A DNA stretch of 22,396 bases from DATLFI01 sp035524895 (lineage in GTDB: Bacteria; Acidobacteriota; Thermoanaerobaculia; Multivoradales; Multivoraceae): NCBI GenBank assembly GCA_035524895.1, contig DATLFI010000187.1, positions 1 through 22,396 of the forward strand, in the 5' to 3' direction. Below, in pieces: positions 7,814 to 15,689 of the stretch. The notes beneath the pieces are model-generated. The model was not told where the DNA came from and made no database searches. It saw nothing but the letters and a program-made list of their open reading frames with translations. A program made the translations under genes and the position numbers. Every line of letters begins with the position of its first letter. The stretch's first letter is position 1.

Positions 7814-8835
7814 CCACCCACAAGCCATCGTCGATGGAGCGCTCGGCCACGGCCGAAGCGGCCTCCAACATCGCGTTCGTGAAGTACTGGGGCGCCCAGG
7901 ACCTGGAGCGCGCGATCCCGGTCAACCCCTCGATCTCGATGACGCTCGATGTCTGCCGCTCGATCTGCAGCGTGACCTTCCGGCCAGGACCACCGGACGA
8001 CGAGGTCTGGCTCGCGGACGACGACGGCACGAATCTTCGGCCGGCGCCGCCGTCGTTCGCATCGCGCGTGCTGGCGCACACCGAGCGGCTGCGCCGGCGC
8101 TTTGGCGCCCACGGGGGCTTCCGGGTCGCGACCCGGAACACGTTCCCGGCCGCCGCCGGGCTCGCCTCGTCGGCATCCGGCTTCGCCGCGCTCTCGATCG
8201 CCACCACGCGCGCTCTCGGCCTGGATCTCGCCGGGCGCGAGCTTTCCGACCTGGCGCGCGAGAGCGGATCCGGCTCGGCTTCGCGCTCGGTCTACGGCGG
8301 CTACGTCGAGTGGCCGGGCGCCGAGGGAGACACCGCGGCGCGACAGATCGCAGCCCCCGAGCACTGGGCGTTGTGCGACGTCATCGCGGTGGTCGAGACC
8401 AGCGCCAAAGAGGTGTCGTCGCTGGACGGCCACCGGCGCGCCGCCTCGAGCCCCTACTACACTCGCCGGCAGGAGCTCCTGCCGGATCGGCTCGCGCGCG
8501 TGCGGCGCGCCATCGAGCGCCGCGACCTCGCGCTCCTCGGAGACACCCTGGAAGAGGAGGCGATCGACCTGCACCTGATCGCGATGTCGTCGCGGCCGGC
8601 GATCTTCTATTGGCAGCCTGCGACGCTCACGGTGCTGCAGGCGGTGCGCCGCCTCCGGGTCGACGGTGTGCCGGCTTACTCGACCATGGACGCGGGCGCC
8701 AACGTCCACGTCCTCTGCGAGCCCGCGGCCGAGCCCGCCGTTGCCGAGCGGCTCGCCGCGGTGCCCGGCGTCGAGCGGGTGATCCGTGATCGGGTGGGGA
8801 GCGGGCCGGTGTGGCGGGACGGGGCCGAGTTGTAG
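7810..8835 (+). CDS. Mevalonate diphosphate (or phosphate) decarboxylase
   Basis: A 341-residue GHMP-fold decarboxylase. It matches the mevalonate diphosphate decarboxylase family through NIAFVKYWG (20-28), the S-x-S motif PSISMTLD (40-47), FPAAAGLASSASGFAAL (112-128), SGSGSASRSVYGGYVEW with Arg159, the SSLDGHRRAASSPYY segment and YSTMDAGANVHV with catalytic Asp294. Arg and Asp correspond to the yeast catalytic pair. The residue after KYWG, commonly Lys (KYWGKRD), is Ala here (KYWGAQD). That position lies by the phosphate end of the substrate. No phosphomevalonate kinase is adjacent, so the substrate could be mevalonate 5-diphosphate (classical route) or 5-phosphate (Chloroflexi/haloarchaeal route). 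The call is firm at family level only. Confidence 0.88.
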   Translation: MTTHKPSSMERSATAEAASNIAFVKYWGAQDLERAIPVNPSISMTLDVCRSICSVTFRPGPPDDEVWLADDDGTNLRPAPPSFASRVLAHTERLRRRFGAHGGFRVATRNTFPAAAGLASSASGFAALSIATTRALGLDLAGRELSDLARESGSGSASRSVYGGYVEWPGAEGDTAARQIAAPEHWALCDVIAVVETSAKEVSSLDGHRRAASSPYYTRRQELLPDRLARVRRAIERRDLALLGDTLEEEAIDLHLIAMSSRPAIFYWQPATLTVLQAVRRLRVDGVPAYSTMDAGANVHVLCEPAAEPAVAERLAAVPGVERVIRDRVGSGPVWRDGAEL

Positions 8836-8868
8836 CGCGGCTTTAGGGCGTGGCCCGGCCGCTTCACC

Positions 8869-8899
8869 CAGTCGTCCATGGGCGGCCCATGGACGACTG
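8869..8899. promoter_or_regulatory. Perfect 14-bp inverted repeat before squalene synthase gene
   Basis: CAGTCGTCCATGGG (8869-8882), spacer CGG, then CCCATGGACGACTG (8886-8899). The two arms are perfectly complementary over 14 bp. In RNA this is a very stable hairpin with a 3-nt loop; in DNA it is a 31-bp near-palindrome. It occupies the 103-bp gap between the decarboxylase stop and the squalene synthase start, the longest gap in the first 10.5 kb. There is no T run after it, so intrinsic termination is not indicated. It could be an operator, an RNA-level attenuator or processing site, or a mobile inverted-repeat remnant. Confidence 0.75.
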
Positions 8900-8938
8900 C
8901 TAGGCTCCCGTATTCGGATACGCAACGCCGGCTCCGCC

Positions 8939-9814
8939 ATGCCCCCCGACCTCCACGACCTCCTGGTCAAGACGAGCCGCACGTTCGCGCTATCGATCCC
9001 GCTGCTCGAAGAGCCGACGCGCGAGCAGGTGACGATCGCGTACCTGCTGTTTCGGATCGCCGACACCTTCGAGGATGCGGCGGTGTGGTCGCGCGTGGAG
9101 CGTGTGGCGGCGCTCGAGGGGTTTGCCGCGCTGGTGGCGGACGGCGGCGACGGAGATGCGGGAGAGGCGGTGCGGTCGTGGGTGGAGGCGCGTCCGACCG
9201 CGCACGCTGGTTACCTCGAGCTGCTCGCGGCGACTCCGGCGGTGCTGCGCGCATTCGAGGGGCTACGAGCGTCGGCGCGGGAGCCGATACGCCGGGACAC
9301 CGTGCGCACGGCGCTCGGCATGGCGGCCTTCGTGCGGCGTGCCGATGATCGGGGCGTGCTGCGGCTCGAGTCACTCACCGACCTGCGCGACTACTGCTAC
9401 GTCGTCGCCGGGATCGTCGGCGAGATGTTGACGGATCTCTTCCTCGACGATCCGCGCCTGGACCGCAACGCCGCCGAGCTGCTGCGCCGCCGGGCCGCGA
9501 CGTTCGGTGAGGCGTTGCAGCTCGTGAACATCCTGCGCGACGCCTCCGACGACCGCCGCGAAGGCCGCACGTTCCTGCCCGATCGAGTGTCGCGCGACGA
9601 GGTCTTCGAGCTGGCGCGCGAGGATCTGCGTATCGCCGAGGAGTACACCGACGTCCTGCGCCGTCATGGCGCCCCCGCGGGCACGCTCGCGTTCACCACA
9701 CTCCCCGTGCGGCTGGCGCGAGCCACCCTCGATGCCGTGGCCGAGCAGGGGCCAGGAGCGAAGGTGCCCCGCGAGGAGGTGCTGCGCATGTTCCAGGAAG
9801 TGAGCGCGGGCTGA
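8939..9814 (+). CDS. Squalene/phytoene synthase family, squalene synthase-type
   Basis: A 291-residue all-helical head-to-head prenyl synthase. The ATG at 8939 gives the usual beginning, with SRTFALSIPLL at residues 13-23. The first aspartate-rich motif is RIADTFED (39-46). The second is QLVNILRDASDDRREGR (194-210) with D201 and D205. YCYVVAGIVGEMLTDLF (152-168) resembles farnesyl-diphosphate farnesyltransferase more than HpnC, HpnD or CrtB. The enzyme probably condenses two farnesyl-PP to squalene with NADPH, feeding hopanoid synthesis; phytoene synthase is the alternative. No HpnE-like desaturase or HpnC/HpnD partner is present in the window, in line with a one-enzyme route. The gene follows the 14-bp palindrome. 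Confidence 0.82.
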   Translation: MPPDLHDLLVKTSRTFALSIPLLEEPTREQVTIAYLLFRIADTFEDAAVWSRVERVAALEGFAALVADGGDGDAGEAVRSWVEARPTAHAGYLELLAATPAVLRAFEGLRASAREPIRRDTVRTALGMAAFVRRADDRGVLRLESLTDLRDYCYVVAGIVGEMLTDLFLDDPRLDRNAAELLRRRAATFGEALQLVNILRDASDDRREGRTFLPDRVSRDEVFELAREDLRIAEEYTDVLRRHGAPAGTLAFTTLPVRLARATLDAVAEQGPGAKVPREEVLRMFQEVSAG

Positions 9815-9835
9815 GCTCGCGCGGCGATTGCAGCG

Positions 9836-10534
<699 letters not shown>

Positions 10535-10554
10535 GCGAAGGTGCCGGGTGTTGC

Positions 10555-10977
10555 CTAAGGGCTCTGCCAGGGGTCCAGGACGCTCACTCCGCTGGGCTCG
10601 AAGTCAGCCACGTTGCGGGTGACCACCGTCAGGTCGTGGACCAGCGCCGTCGCGGCGATCAGCGCATCGCGGATGGGTCGAGGGTCGGGTACGTGGAGCG
10701 CCGCGCTGCGGCGCGCGACTCGAATGTCGACCGGCAGGACGCGATCGGAGAACGCCGGCAGCACATGGCGCTCCAGCCAGGTCCGTAGGACTCTGCCCTG
10801 CGCCGGATCCCGACGCTCGACGAGCAGGGTTCCCAGCTCGATCTCCTGGATCGTGATCACCGAGACGAAGAGGGCGGCCGCCGGCACCTCGCCGGCCCAT
10901 CGCGTGACGCCCGGATCGGCTCTGCCGGCTCGCGCCTTGCGCAGCTCGGATACGACGTTGGTGTCGAGCAGGAACAC
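10555..10977 (-). CDS. vapC: VapC-family PIN-domain ribonuclease toxin (FitB-like)
   Basis: A 140-residue PIN-domain toxin starting at GTG 10977 as MFLLDTNVVSEL, the typical family beginning. Acidic metal-binding residues are D5, E45 (TIQEIELG), D104 (PIRDALIAATA) and D125 (TRNVADF), so the active site looks complete. Such toxins cleave RNA, often tRNA or rRNA, when freed from antitoxin. A CTG codon at 10986 would overlap the antitoxin stop and add three residues, but GTG fits the family better. The antitoxin stop is only 5 bp upstream. The gene converges on the DtxR-family gene with 20 bp between the stop codons and no terminator there. Confidence 0.9.
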   Translation of the reverse strand: MFLLDTNVVSELRKARAGRADPGVTRWAGEVPAAALFVSVITIQEIELGTLLVERRDPAQGRVLRTWLERHVLPAFSDRVLPVDIRVARRSAALHVPDPRPIRDALIAATALVHDLTVVTRNVADFEPSGVSVLDPWQSP

Positions 10978-10982
10978 CTCGG

Positions 10983-11240
10983 TCAGCCGAGCTCGGCGGC
11001 ACGGGCGGTGTCGCGAGCCGTAGGGATCTCCAGCTCGACGTCCGCGATGCCCTCGGGCAGACCGAGCCATTCGATGATCTCGCCGGGCCGTCCGACGAGC
11101 CTCTGGTAGTCCCGATAGCTCAGGAGCACGTGGGTCGGGCGACCGCGGTCGGTGATCACCACCGCGCCCGACTCGGCAGCCCGCTTGGCGCCGCTGGTGT
11201 CCTGGTTGAACTCTCGGCTGGACAGCTTGCTGACCGACAT
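10983..11240 (-). CDS. Phd/YefM-type antitoxin of the VapC toxin
   Basis: An 85-residue antitoxin. The N-terminal half (SSREFNQDTSGAKRAAESG, then VVITDRGRPTHVLLSYRDYQRL) is the Phd/YefM DNA-binding fold. The C-terminal part from about residue 50 would wrap and block the toxin. Start ATG 11240 has a strong ribosome site: GAGGGGG on the minus strand (plus 11248-11254), seven bases upstream. It is upstream of and nearly abuts the toxin gene, the usual antitoxin-first order. The palindrome at 11259-11276 in its leader is the expected autoregulatory operator. Confidence 0.9.
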   Translation of the reverse strand: MSVSKLSSREFNQDTSGAKRAAESGAVVITDRGRPTHVLLSYRDYQRLVGRPGEIIEWLGLPEGIADVELEIPTARDTARAAELG

Positions 11241-11258
11241 CAGGAAGCCCCCTCGTAA

Positions 11259-11276
11259 TGTAGTGATGTTACTACA
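11259..11276 (-). promoter_or_regulatory. Palindromic operator of the toxin-antitoxin operon
   Basis: TGTAGTGATGTTACTACA is a perfect 6-bp inverted repeat (TGTAGT / ACTACA) with a 6-bp centre. It sits 19 bp before the antitoxin start in an AT-rich patch that stands out from the surrounding GC-rich DNA. Phd/VapB-type antitoxins commonly bind TGTA..TACA-style palindromes over their own promoter; the assignment to this operon rests on position. Confidence 0.75.
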
Positions 11277-11315
11277 AACGCCGAGAACCTAGGCAGTAGA
11301 GGCTCCTTGGGTTGC

Positions 11316-11336
11316 GGCTCGGTGGGCGACCGAGCC
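11316..11336 (-). terminator. Hairpin after the giant TPR/FG-GAP gene, no U tract
   Basis: GGCTCGGT (11316-11323), loop GGGCG, ACCGAGCC (11329-11336): a perfect 8-bp stem starting 11 bases after the stop of the minus-strand gene ending at 11348. No T run follows on either strand. It may end or protect the transcript of the giant protein before the toxin-antitoxin promoter. Confidence 0.5.
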
Positions 11337-11347
11337 ACGGCGGCTCC

Positions 11348-14300
11348 TCAGCGCGGTGACGGCGCCGCCGGCGTGGGGATCGCGCGCGCCGACTCCGGCC
11401 CCTCGCGCGTCAGCCACTCCTCGCGCCACCGCTCGAGCTCCGCGCTGTCCGGATACCGCTCGGTGTACGGATATCCGCTCATCGCGCGGAACGGCATCGG
11501 TCCGGTCTCGTCGCCGCGCCAGGTGTTGCGGTCGGCGTCCTTGTCCCAGCCGTGGCTCTCGAGGAACAGCGTGCGCAGCCAGCCCGTGGGCACCGGTGGC
11601 AGCGTCATGGCGTCGAACTCGACCACCATCTCGTCGCCGGCGCCCATCACCACCAGGCGATCGTCGGGCGACCGCAGCAGCTCGGCGACGTCGCCGTAGC
11701 GCGTGTAGGGGCCGGCCATTGGCAGCCATGGGGACTCGCTCGTCCGGTGCGCGTAGTCGAAGTGGTGGGGCGCGTTGGGCGCGAGACGCGACTGCCGGGA
11801 GAATCCGCCGTAGCGCAGCTCGGCGCGACGCGGCAGGAGTTTGGCGACCACCCGAGCCTCGTCGTCGCGCGGTGTCGTGCTCCAGGCGATGCGGTCCCAG
11901 TGCAGCCACTGCGTCGTGACGACGCGCAGTCGCGTTGCTCCCTCGGGCAGCGGCGGCGGGTCGACCACCATGGTCTTGGTCTTGCCTGCCGGGAAGCCCA
12001 TCGGGTCGAGCAGCGGCTGCCAGCCCGACGCCGTCTCGACCTCGAGGCGGGTGGCGACGAGCTCGAGGTCGCCGCGCTGCGCGGTCGCGACGTTGAGGCT
12101 GGCGTCGGCCGGGAAGATCCAGCCGTCGAGCAGCAGGCGCACGGGCGCGCCGGGCGCTTCGCCGAGGTCGAAGGTGAAGGTCCAGGGTGTTGCGGCGATT
12201 CCTTGGTAGGGCGACGGGTCGTAGCCGTCGGCGTAGACCTCGTCGCGCGCCGCGACGCGCTCTGTGACGTCGCGACCCCTGCCGTCCCAGGCGCGCGCCA
12301 CCCGCCGCACGTCGCTGGTGACGAGCACCTCGTCGTTGTTGCCGCCCGGGGGCGGCGGTCCCGCGAAGATCCGCAGGCTCGACGCGGCCTCGGTACCCTC
12401 GGGGTGGTCGACGACCCACAGTCGGACGTGGTCGAGGTACGCCGCCTCCCACAGCTCCTCGGTGATGCGCAGGTCGTAGACGCCGTCGCGCGGCCGCGCG
12501 CCGTCGACCCGCACCAGCTCGACCGGGTCGGCACCGGCGTAGATTCCCTCGCCGACCGGCATGCCCAAGGGCGCGCCCCACAGCAGGTCGGTGACGAACA
12601 CCATCTCCTCGCCGTTCCAGGTGTAGAGGAACGGGCAACTGCCCTTGAGCACCTGCTCCTCGACCACGAGCTGGTCGGCGCTGGGGCTCAGCCGGTTCTG
12701 CGGCACTCCGTTGTTCCACACCACGCGGAGGTTGTCGGCGCTGCGGTGGCGCCCGAGACCGAAGTGGGTGATCGGCTCTGTCGCCTCGCGGAACTGGTAG
12801 GCGCCGCCGGGACCGAACACCTCGATCGAGGCGCCGCGACCGAAGGTGTTGTTCTTGTCGTTGCCGGTGGTGAGCCCGCGAAGGGTCACGCGCAGCCAGC
12901 GGTTGCGGTTGCCGCCCTCGTTGCGCAGCACGACCAGGCCCGAAGCGCCACCGGCGACGAGGTCGAGGTCGCCGTCGCGATCGAGGTCGATCGCGGCCAG
13001 CGCGGTGAAGCCGGCCCCACTCGCCGCCTCGCCTTCGAGCGGCAGCGCTGCCCAGGTCTGGTCGCGTTGCCCGAACACCTGCAGCCGGCCGCCGGCGACC
13101 ACGGCGAGGTCCAGCCGGCCGTCGTTGTCGAGGTCGGCCGCGACCACGGCCGCCACCGGACCGCGCACGGGCGGCTGGAACGTCGCGGGCTGGTATCGCC
13201 CCTCCCGCGCGCGCAACACCAGCACGCCCTGCGGGCCGCCGAGCACGAGCTCGGGGAAGCCGTCGTTGTCGAGGTCGGCGGCGGTCGCTGCGGTGACTGC
13301 GCCGAGCGAGCCCAGACCCGCCTCGGCAGTGTGATCGTGGAAGCGCCCCTGCCGCAGGTTCTCGAGCAGCGCCACGCCGGCCTCGCCCCACAGCAGCAGG
13401 TCAGGGTCGCCGTCGCGGTCGAGATCGGCGGCGAGCGCTCCGGTCGCGGGTAACAGCTCGAGCGCCGGCAGCGGCGCGGCGCCGAGATCCTGGAGCGGAC
13501 CTTCGAGCGTGTTGCGGTAGATCCTCGCTACGGGCGGCGTTGCGGTGGCGACGAAGAGATCGAGATCGCCATCGCTGTCGAAGTCGATCGGCGCGACCGC
13601 GCGCGCGGCGACGGACTCGAGACCGAAGGCGCCGGTGGCCTCGACGAAGCTGCCGGCTTCGCCGCCTCGCCAGACGCGCAGCGCGCCGCCGCCGTACCCG
13701 AGGAGGTCGAGCGCGCCGTCGTTGTCGAGGTCGACCAGCACCAGCGCCTCGACCCGAGGCGCAGGCAGGCGAAGCGGCGTCGAGGGCGAGGCGGCAAGCC
13801 GGATCTCGAGCATGCGGGAGGCGCCCTCGCCCACCAGCCTCGCGGTGTCCGGCAGGTCGTCGCCGTCGAGATCGGCGGCGACCAGCGCCCAGGTCGGCGC
13901 CGTGTCGAGCACGCTCGCGACGAAGCGCACCGGCACTGGCTCCCCGAACGAGGTCGATGGCGGCTCGGCGACGAAGCGCGCGACCGGGTTGGCCTGGATG
14001 CCGATCGCGAGCTCGACCAGGCTGCCGCGGAACATCGGTGTGCTCTTGAGCAGGTTCGAGAGGCGCAGCCCCGGTGCGCGGGCCTTCGCGGTGTCGCCGG
14101 CCTCGAGCGCCTGCATCGCCTCGCCGAGGAGCTGCGCCGCGACCGGAGGCGCCGAGAACAACAGCTCGCGCACGCGCAGCAACGCGTCGCTCGCCGCCGC
14201 GCGGTCGGCGCTCGCGATCGCGCGGTTCGCCCGCTCGAGCAGCACCACCAGGTTCTCGGGACGCAGCCGCCGCAGCCGCTCCAGCGCCTCGCCGGCGGCG

Positions 14301-14821
14301 GCGTCGGCCGTCTCGCCGCGCATCGCCGAGCTGGCGTGGCGGTAGAGCGCGTACTGCACCAGCGGGTCGTCGGGCGCGGCCGACGCGGCCTGGCGATAGC
14401 TGGCGAGCGCGGCCTCGGCTTCACCCTGCCAGGCCTGGATGTCGCCGCGGATGGTGAGGAGGTCGGCGCGACCCGGCGCGACCTGCAGCGCGCGACCGAT
14501 CATCAGCAGCGCCTCACCGGCCTTCTGCTGCCGCAGCAGCGCGACCGCCAGGTTCGCCGGACCGAGCGGGTCGGTCTGGTAGAGCTGGGTCAGGCGGCGA
14601 AAGACGGGCTCGGCCTCCGCGGGTTTCTCGTTCTCGAGCTGCGCCAGCCCGAGGTTGCGCAGCTCGATCGCCTCCGCGGGCACCCCGCCGCGGGTCTGGG
14701 CCGGAGCCACCGCCGCCAAGGCGGTCAGGCCGGCGCCCAACAACGCGGAGACGAGGCGCCTGGGGACCAGGCGGCGGGACAACGTGAGTCTGCTGGGAGG
14801 GAACGCTCGAGCGTGGCGCAT
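11348..14821 (-). CDS. Secreted TPR / FG-GAP (VCBS) / ASPIC-UnbV protein, CRTAC1-like
   Basis: A 1157-residue exported protein. Layout: a long basic stretch and hydrophobic signal (to about A42); TPR-like helical repeats (about 48-260); seven FG-GAP/VCBS calcium motifs between 317 and 621 (DLDGDDLPD, DLDNDGALD, DFDSDGDLD, DLDRDGDPD, DLDNDGFPE, DLDNDGRLD, DLDRDGDLD), consistent with a seven-bladed integrin-like propeller; an ASPIC/UnbV domain (about 636-712, GNDKNNTFGRGASIEV); and a 430-residue C-terminal part that I do not recognise. Related TPR+FG-GAP+ASPIC proteins are, from memory, frequent in Acidobacteriota. The function is probably extracellular or periplasmic binding; no enzyme motif is seen. 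It lies 34 bp after the sigma factor gene and is likely cotranscribed. Confidence 0.87.
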   Translation of the reverse strand: MRHARAFPPSRLTLSRRLVPRRLVSALLGAGLTALAAVAPAQTRGGVPAEAIELRNLGLAQLENEKPAEAEPVFRRLTQLYQTDPLGPANLAVALLRQQKAGEALLMIGRALQVAPGRADLLTIRGDIQAWQGEAEAALASYRQAASAAPDDPLVQYALYRHASSAMRGETADAAAGEALERLRRLRPENLVVLLERANRAIASADRAAASDALLRVRELLFSAPPVAAQLLGEAMQALEAGDTAKARAPGLRLSNLLKSTPMFRGSLVELAIGIQANPVARFVAEPPSTSFGEPVPVRFVASVLDTAPTWALVAADLDGDDLPDTARLVGEGASRMLEIRLAASPSTPLRLPAPRVEALVLVDLDNDGALDLLGYGGGALRVWRGGEAGSFVEATGAFGLESVAARAVAPIDFDSDGDLDLFVATATPPVARIYRNTLEGPLQDLGAAPLPALELLPATGALAADLDRDGDPDLLLWGEAGVALLENLRQGRFHDHTAEAGLGSLGAVTAATAADLDNDGFPELVLGGPQGVLVLRAREGRYQPATFQPPVRGPVAAVVAADLDNDGRLDLAVVAGGRLQVFGQRDQTWAALPLEGEAASGAGFTALAAIDLDRDGDLDLVAGGASGLVVLRNEGGNRNRWLRVTLRGLTTGNDKNNTFGRGASIEVFGPGGAYQFREATEPITHFGLGRHRSADNLRVVWNNGVPQNRLSPSADQLVVEEQVLKGSCPFLYTWNGEEMVFVTDLLWGAPLGMPVGEGIYAGADPVELVRVDGARPRDGVYDLRITEELWEAAYLDHVRLWVVDHPEGTEAASSLRIFAGPPPPGGNNDEVLVTSDVRRVARAWDGRGRDVTERVAARDEVYADGYDPSPYQGIAATPWTFTFDLGEAPGAPVRLLLDGWIFPADASLNVATAQRGDLELVATRLEVETASGWQPLLDPMGFPAGKTKTMVVDPPPLPEGATRLRVVTTQWLHWDRIAWSTTPRDDEARVVAKLLPRRAELRYGGFSRQSRLAPNAPHHFDYAHRTSESPWLPMAGPYTRYGDVAELLRSPDDRLVVMGAGDEMVVEFDAMTLPPVPTGWLRTLFLESHGWDKDADRNTWRGDETGPMPFRAMSGYPYTERYPDSAELERWREEWLTREGPESARAIPTPAAPSPR

Positions 14822-14855
14822 GGGACTCGATGATATGTCCCCCGGGGCGCCGTCG

Positions 14856-15533
14856 TCAGTGCTCGGCGACGCGCTGCAACACCGTGGCGACCGTGCGGTC
14901 GCAACGCTGTCCCCCGAACGCCCACAGCGCGCCGGCTGCCTCGCCCGCGCGGCACTCGAGCTCCCGGCGCAGCGCGCGCCGCGCGCGGTGGAGGCGCACC
15001 TTCAACGCCGCCTCGCTGATCTCGAGGACGGCCGAGGCGTCGGCGGTCGACAGGCCTTCGACGTCGCGGAGCACGAATGCGGCGCGGAGGGTCTCCGGCA
15101 AGGCGGCGACAGCCGACTCGAGCGCGCGGCGAAGCTCGCTCACCAGGGTCTCCTGCTCCGGCGAGCGCTGTGCCCGCGACCCCTGCGGGTTGCGCGCGCG
15201 GTCCAGATCGAGATCCACCAGGCGCCGCCGGCGCCGTCGGCGAGCGAGGGCGTCGTGGAGGGCGATCTTGGTCACCCAGGTGGCGAAGGTCGCACGCCCG
15301 TCGAAGCGCCCGAGGTGCTCGTACGCTCGCACCCAGGCCTCCTGCGTCACGTCCTCCGCCTCGGCCCCGTCCGCGAGCACCGAGCGGGCGATGCGGAAGA
15401 GCCGCTGGTTGTAGCGGCGCATCAGGATCTCGTAGAGCTGCAGCTCACCCGAGCGCACGCGGGCGACGATCGCCTCGTCGGTGAGGGCCTCGGGGCGAAG
15501 CGGCGACGGCAACGTCTCGGCGATGGGCGTCAT
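14856..15533 (-). CDS. ECF-type RNA polymerase sigma factor (RpoE-like)
   Basis: A 225-residue sigma-70 family protein with region 2 (LYEILMRRYNQRLFRIARSV, AEDVTQEAWVRAY, FATWVTKIALHDALARRRRRR) and region 4 (ALPETLRAAFVLRDVEGLS, then a helix-turn-helix ending VRLHRARRALRREL). A C-terminal tail of about 30 residues (LWAFGGQRCDRTV) resembles that of other stand-alone ECF factors. I choose ATG 15533; a GTG at 15578 would add 15 residues but has no ribosome site. No anti-sigma factor lies next to it. Instead the neighbour downstream is the TPR/FG-GAP giant protein, a possible target or partner. The 14-bp palindrome at 15551-15564 is in its leader. Confidence 0.9.
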   Translation of the reverse strand: MTPIAETLPSPLRPEALTDEAIVARVRSGELQLYEILMRRYNQRLFRIARSVLADGAEAEDVTQEAWVRAYEHLGRFDGRATFATWVTKIALHDALARRRRRRRLVDLDLDRARNPQGSRAQRSPEQETLVSELRRALESAVAALPETLRAAFVLRDVEGLSTADASAVLEISEAALKVRLHRARRALRRELECRAGEAAGALWAFGGQRCDRTVATVLQRVAEH

Positions 15534-15550
15534 GAGCTCACGATCCGCCG

Positions 15551-15564
15551 GTCCGCGCGCGGAC
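15551..15564. promoter_or_regulatory. Perfect palindrome upstream of the sigma factor gene
   Basis: GTCCGCGCGCGGAC is a perfect 14-bp palindrome ending 17 bp before the chosen sigma factor ATG. An imperfect extra copy of its right half (GCGCGGAC) occurs about 25 bp further upstream. It could be an operator, but alternating GC in a GC-rich genome makes chance palindromes fairly common. If the longer GTG start at 15578 is real, it lies inside the gene. Confidence 0.35.
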
Positions 15565-15689
15565 GAAGCCGTCAGCACCTGCGCGGACCAGGGAAGGTCA
15601 CGCGAAGCGCCATTTCCTCCAGCCTCACGCCACCGCGGCGCCTCGTGCCTTCCCCTTCCCGCAGATGAGACGGTCTCCCGGCGCTGCCG

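Noticed and set aside
8869..8899. The 14-bp palindrome as a classical DtxR or MntR box
   Set aside because: The arms do not resemble the TTAGGTTAGCCTAACCTAA-type or AT-rich MntR-type sites that I know. It is kept only as an unassigned palindrome.
11552..13453. 633-codon open frame on the plus strand opposite the giant TPR/FG-GAP gene
   Set aside because: It is an antisense shadow caused by high GC at third codon positions. The opposite strand encodes clear FG-GAP and ASPIC motifs, while this translation shows no domain and starts inside them.
11348..14821. Repeated gacctcgacaacgac-like stretches as a possible array
   Set aside because: They are unevenly spaced, diverged at the DNA level and explained by the FG-GAP calcium motifs of the encoded protein. 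No CRISPR-like spacing exists.
14822..14841. GGGAC...GTCCC inverted repeat just before the giant protein start
   Set aside because: The arms are only 5 bp with a 10-bp spacer. This is too weak in GC-rich DNA to call a regulatory hairpin.
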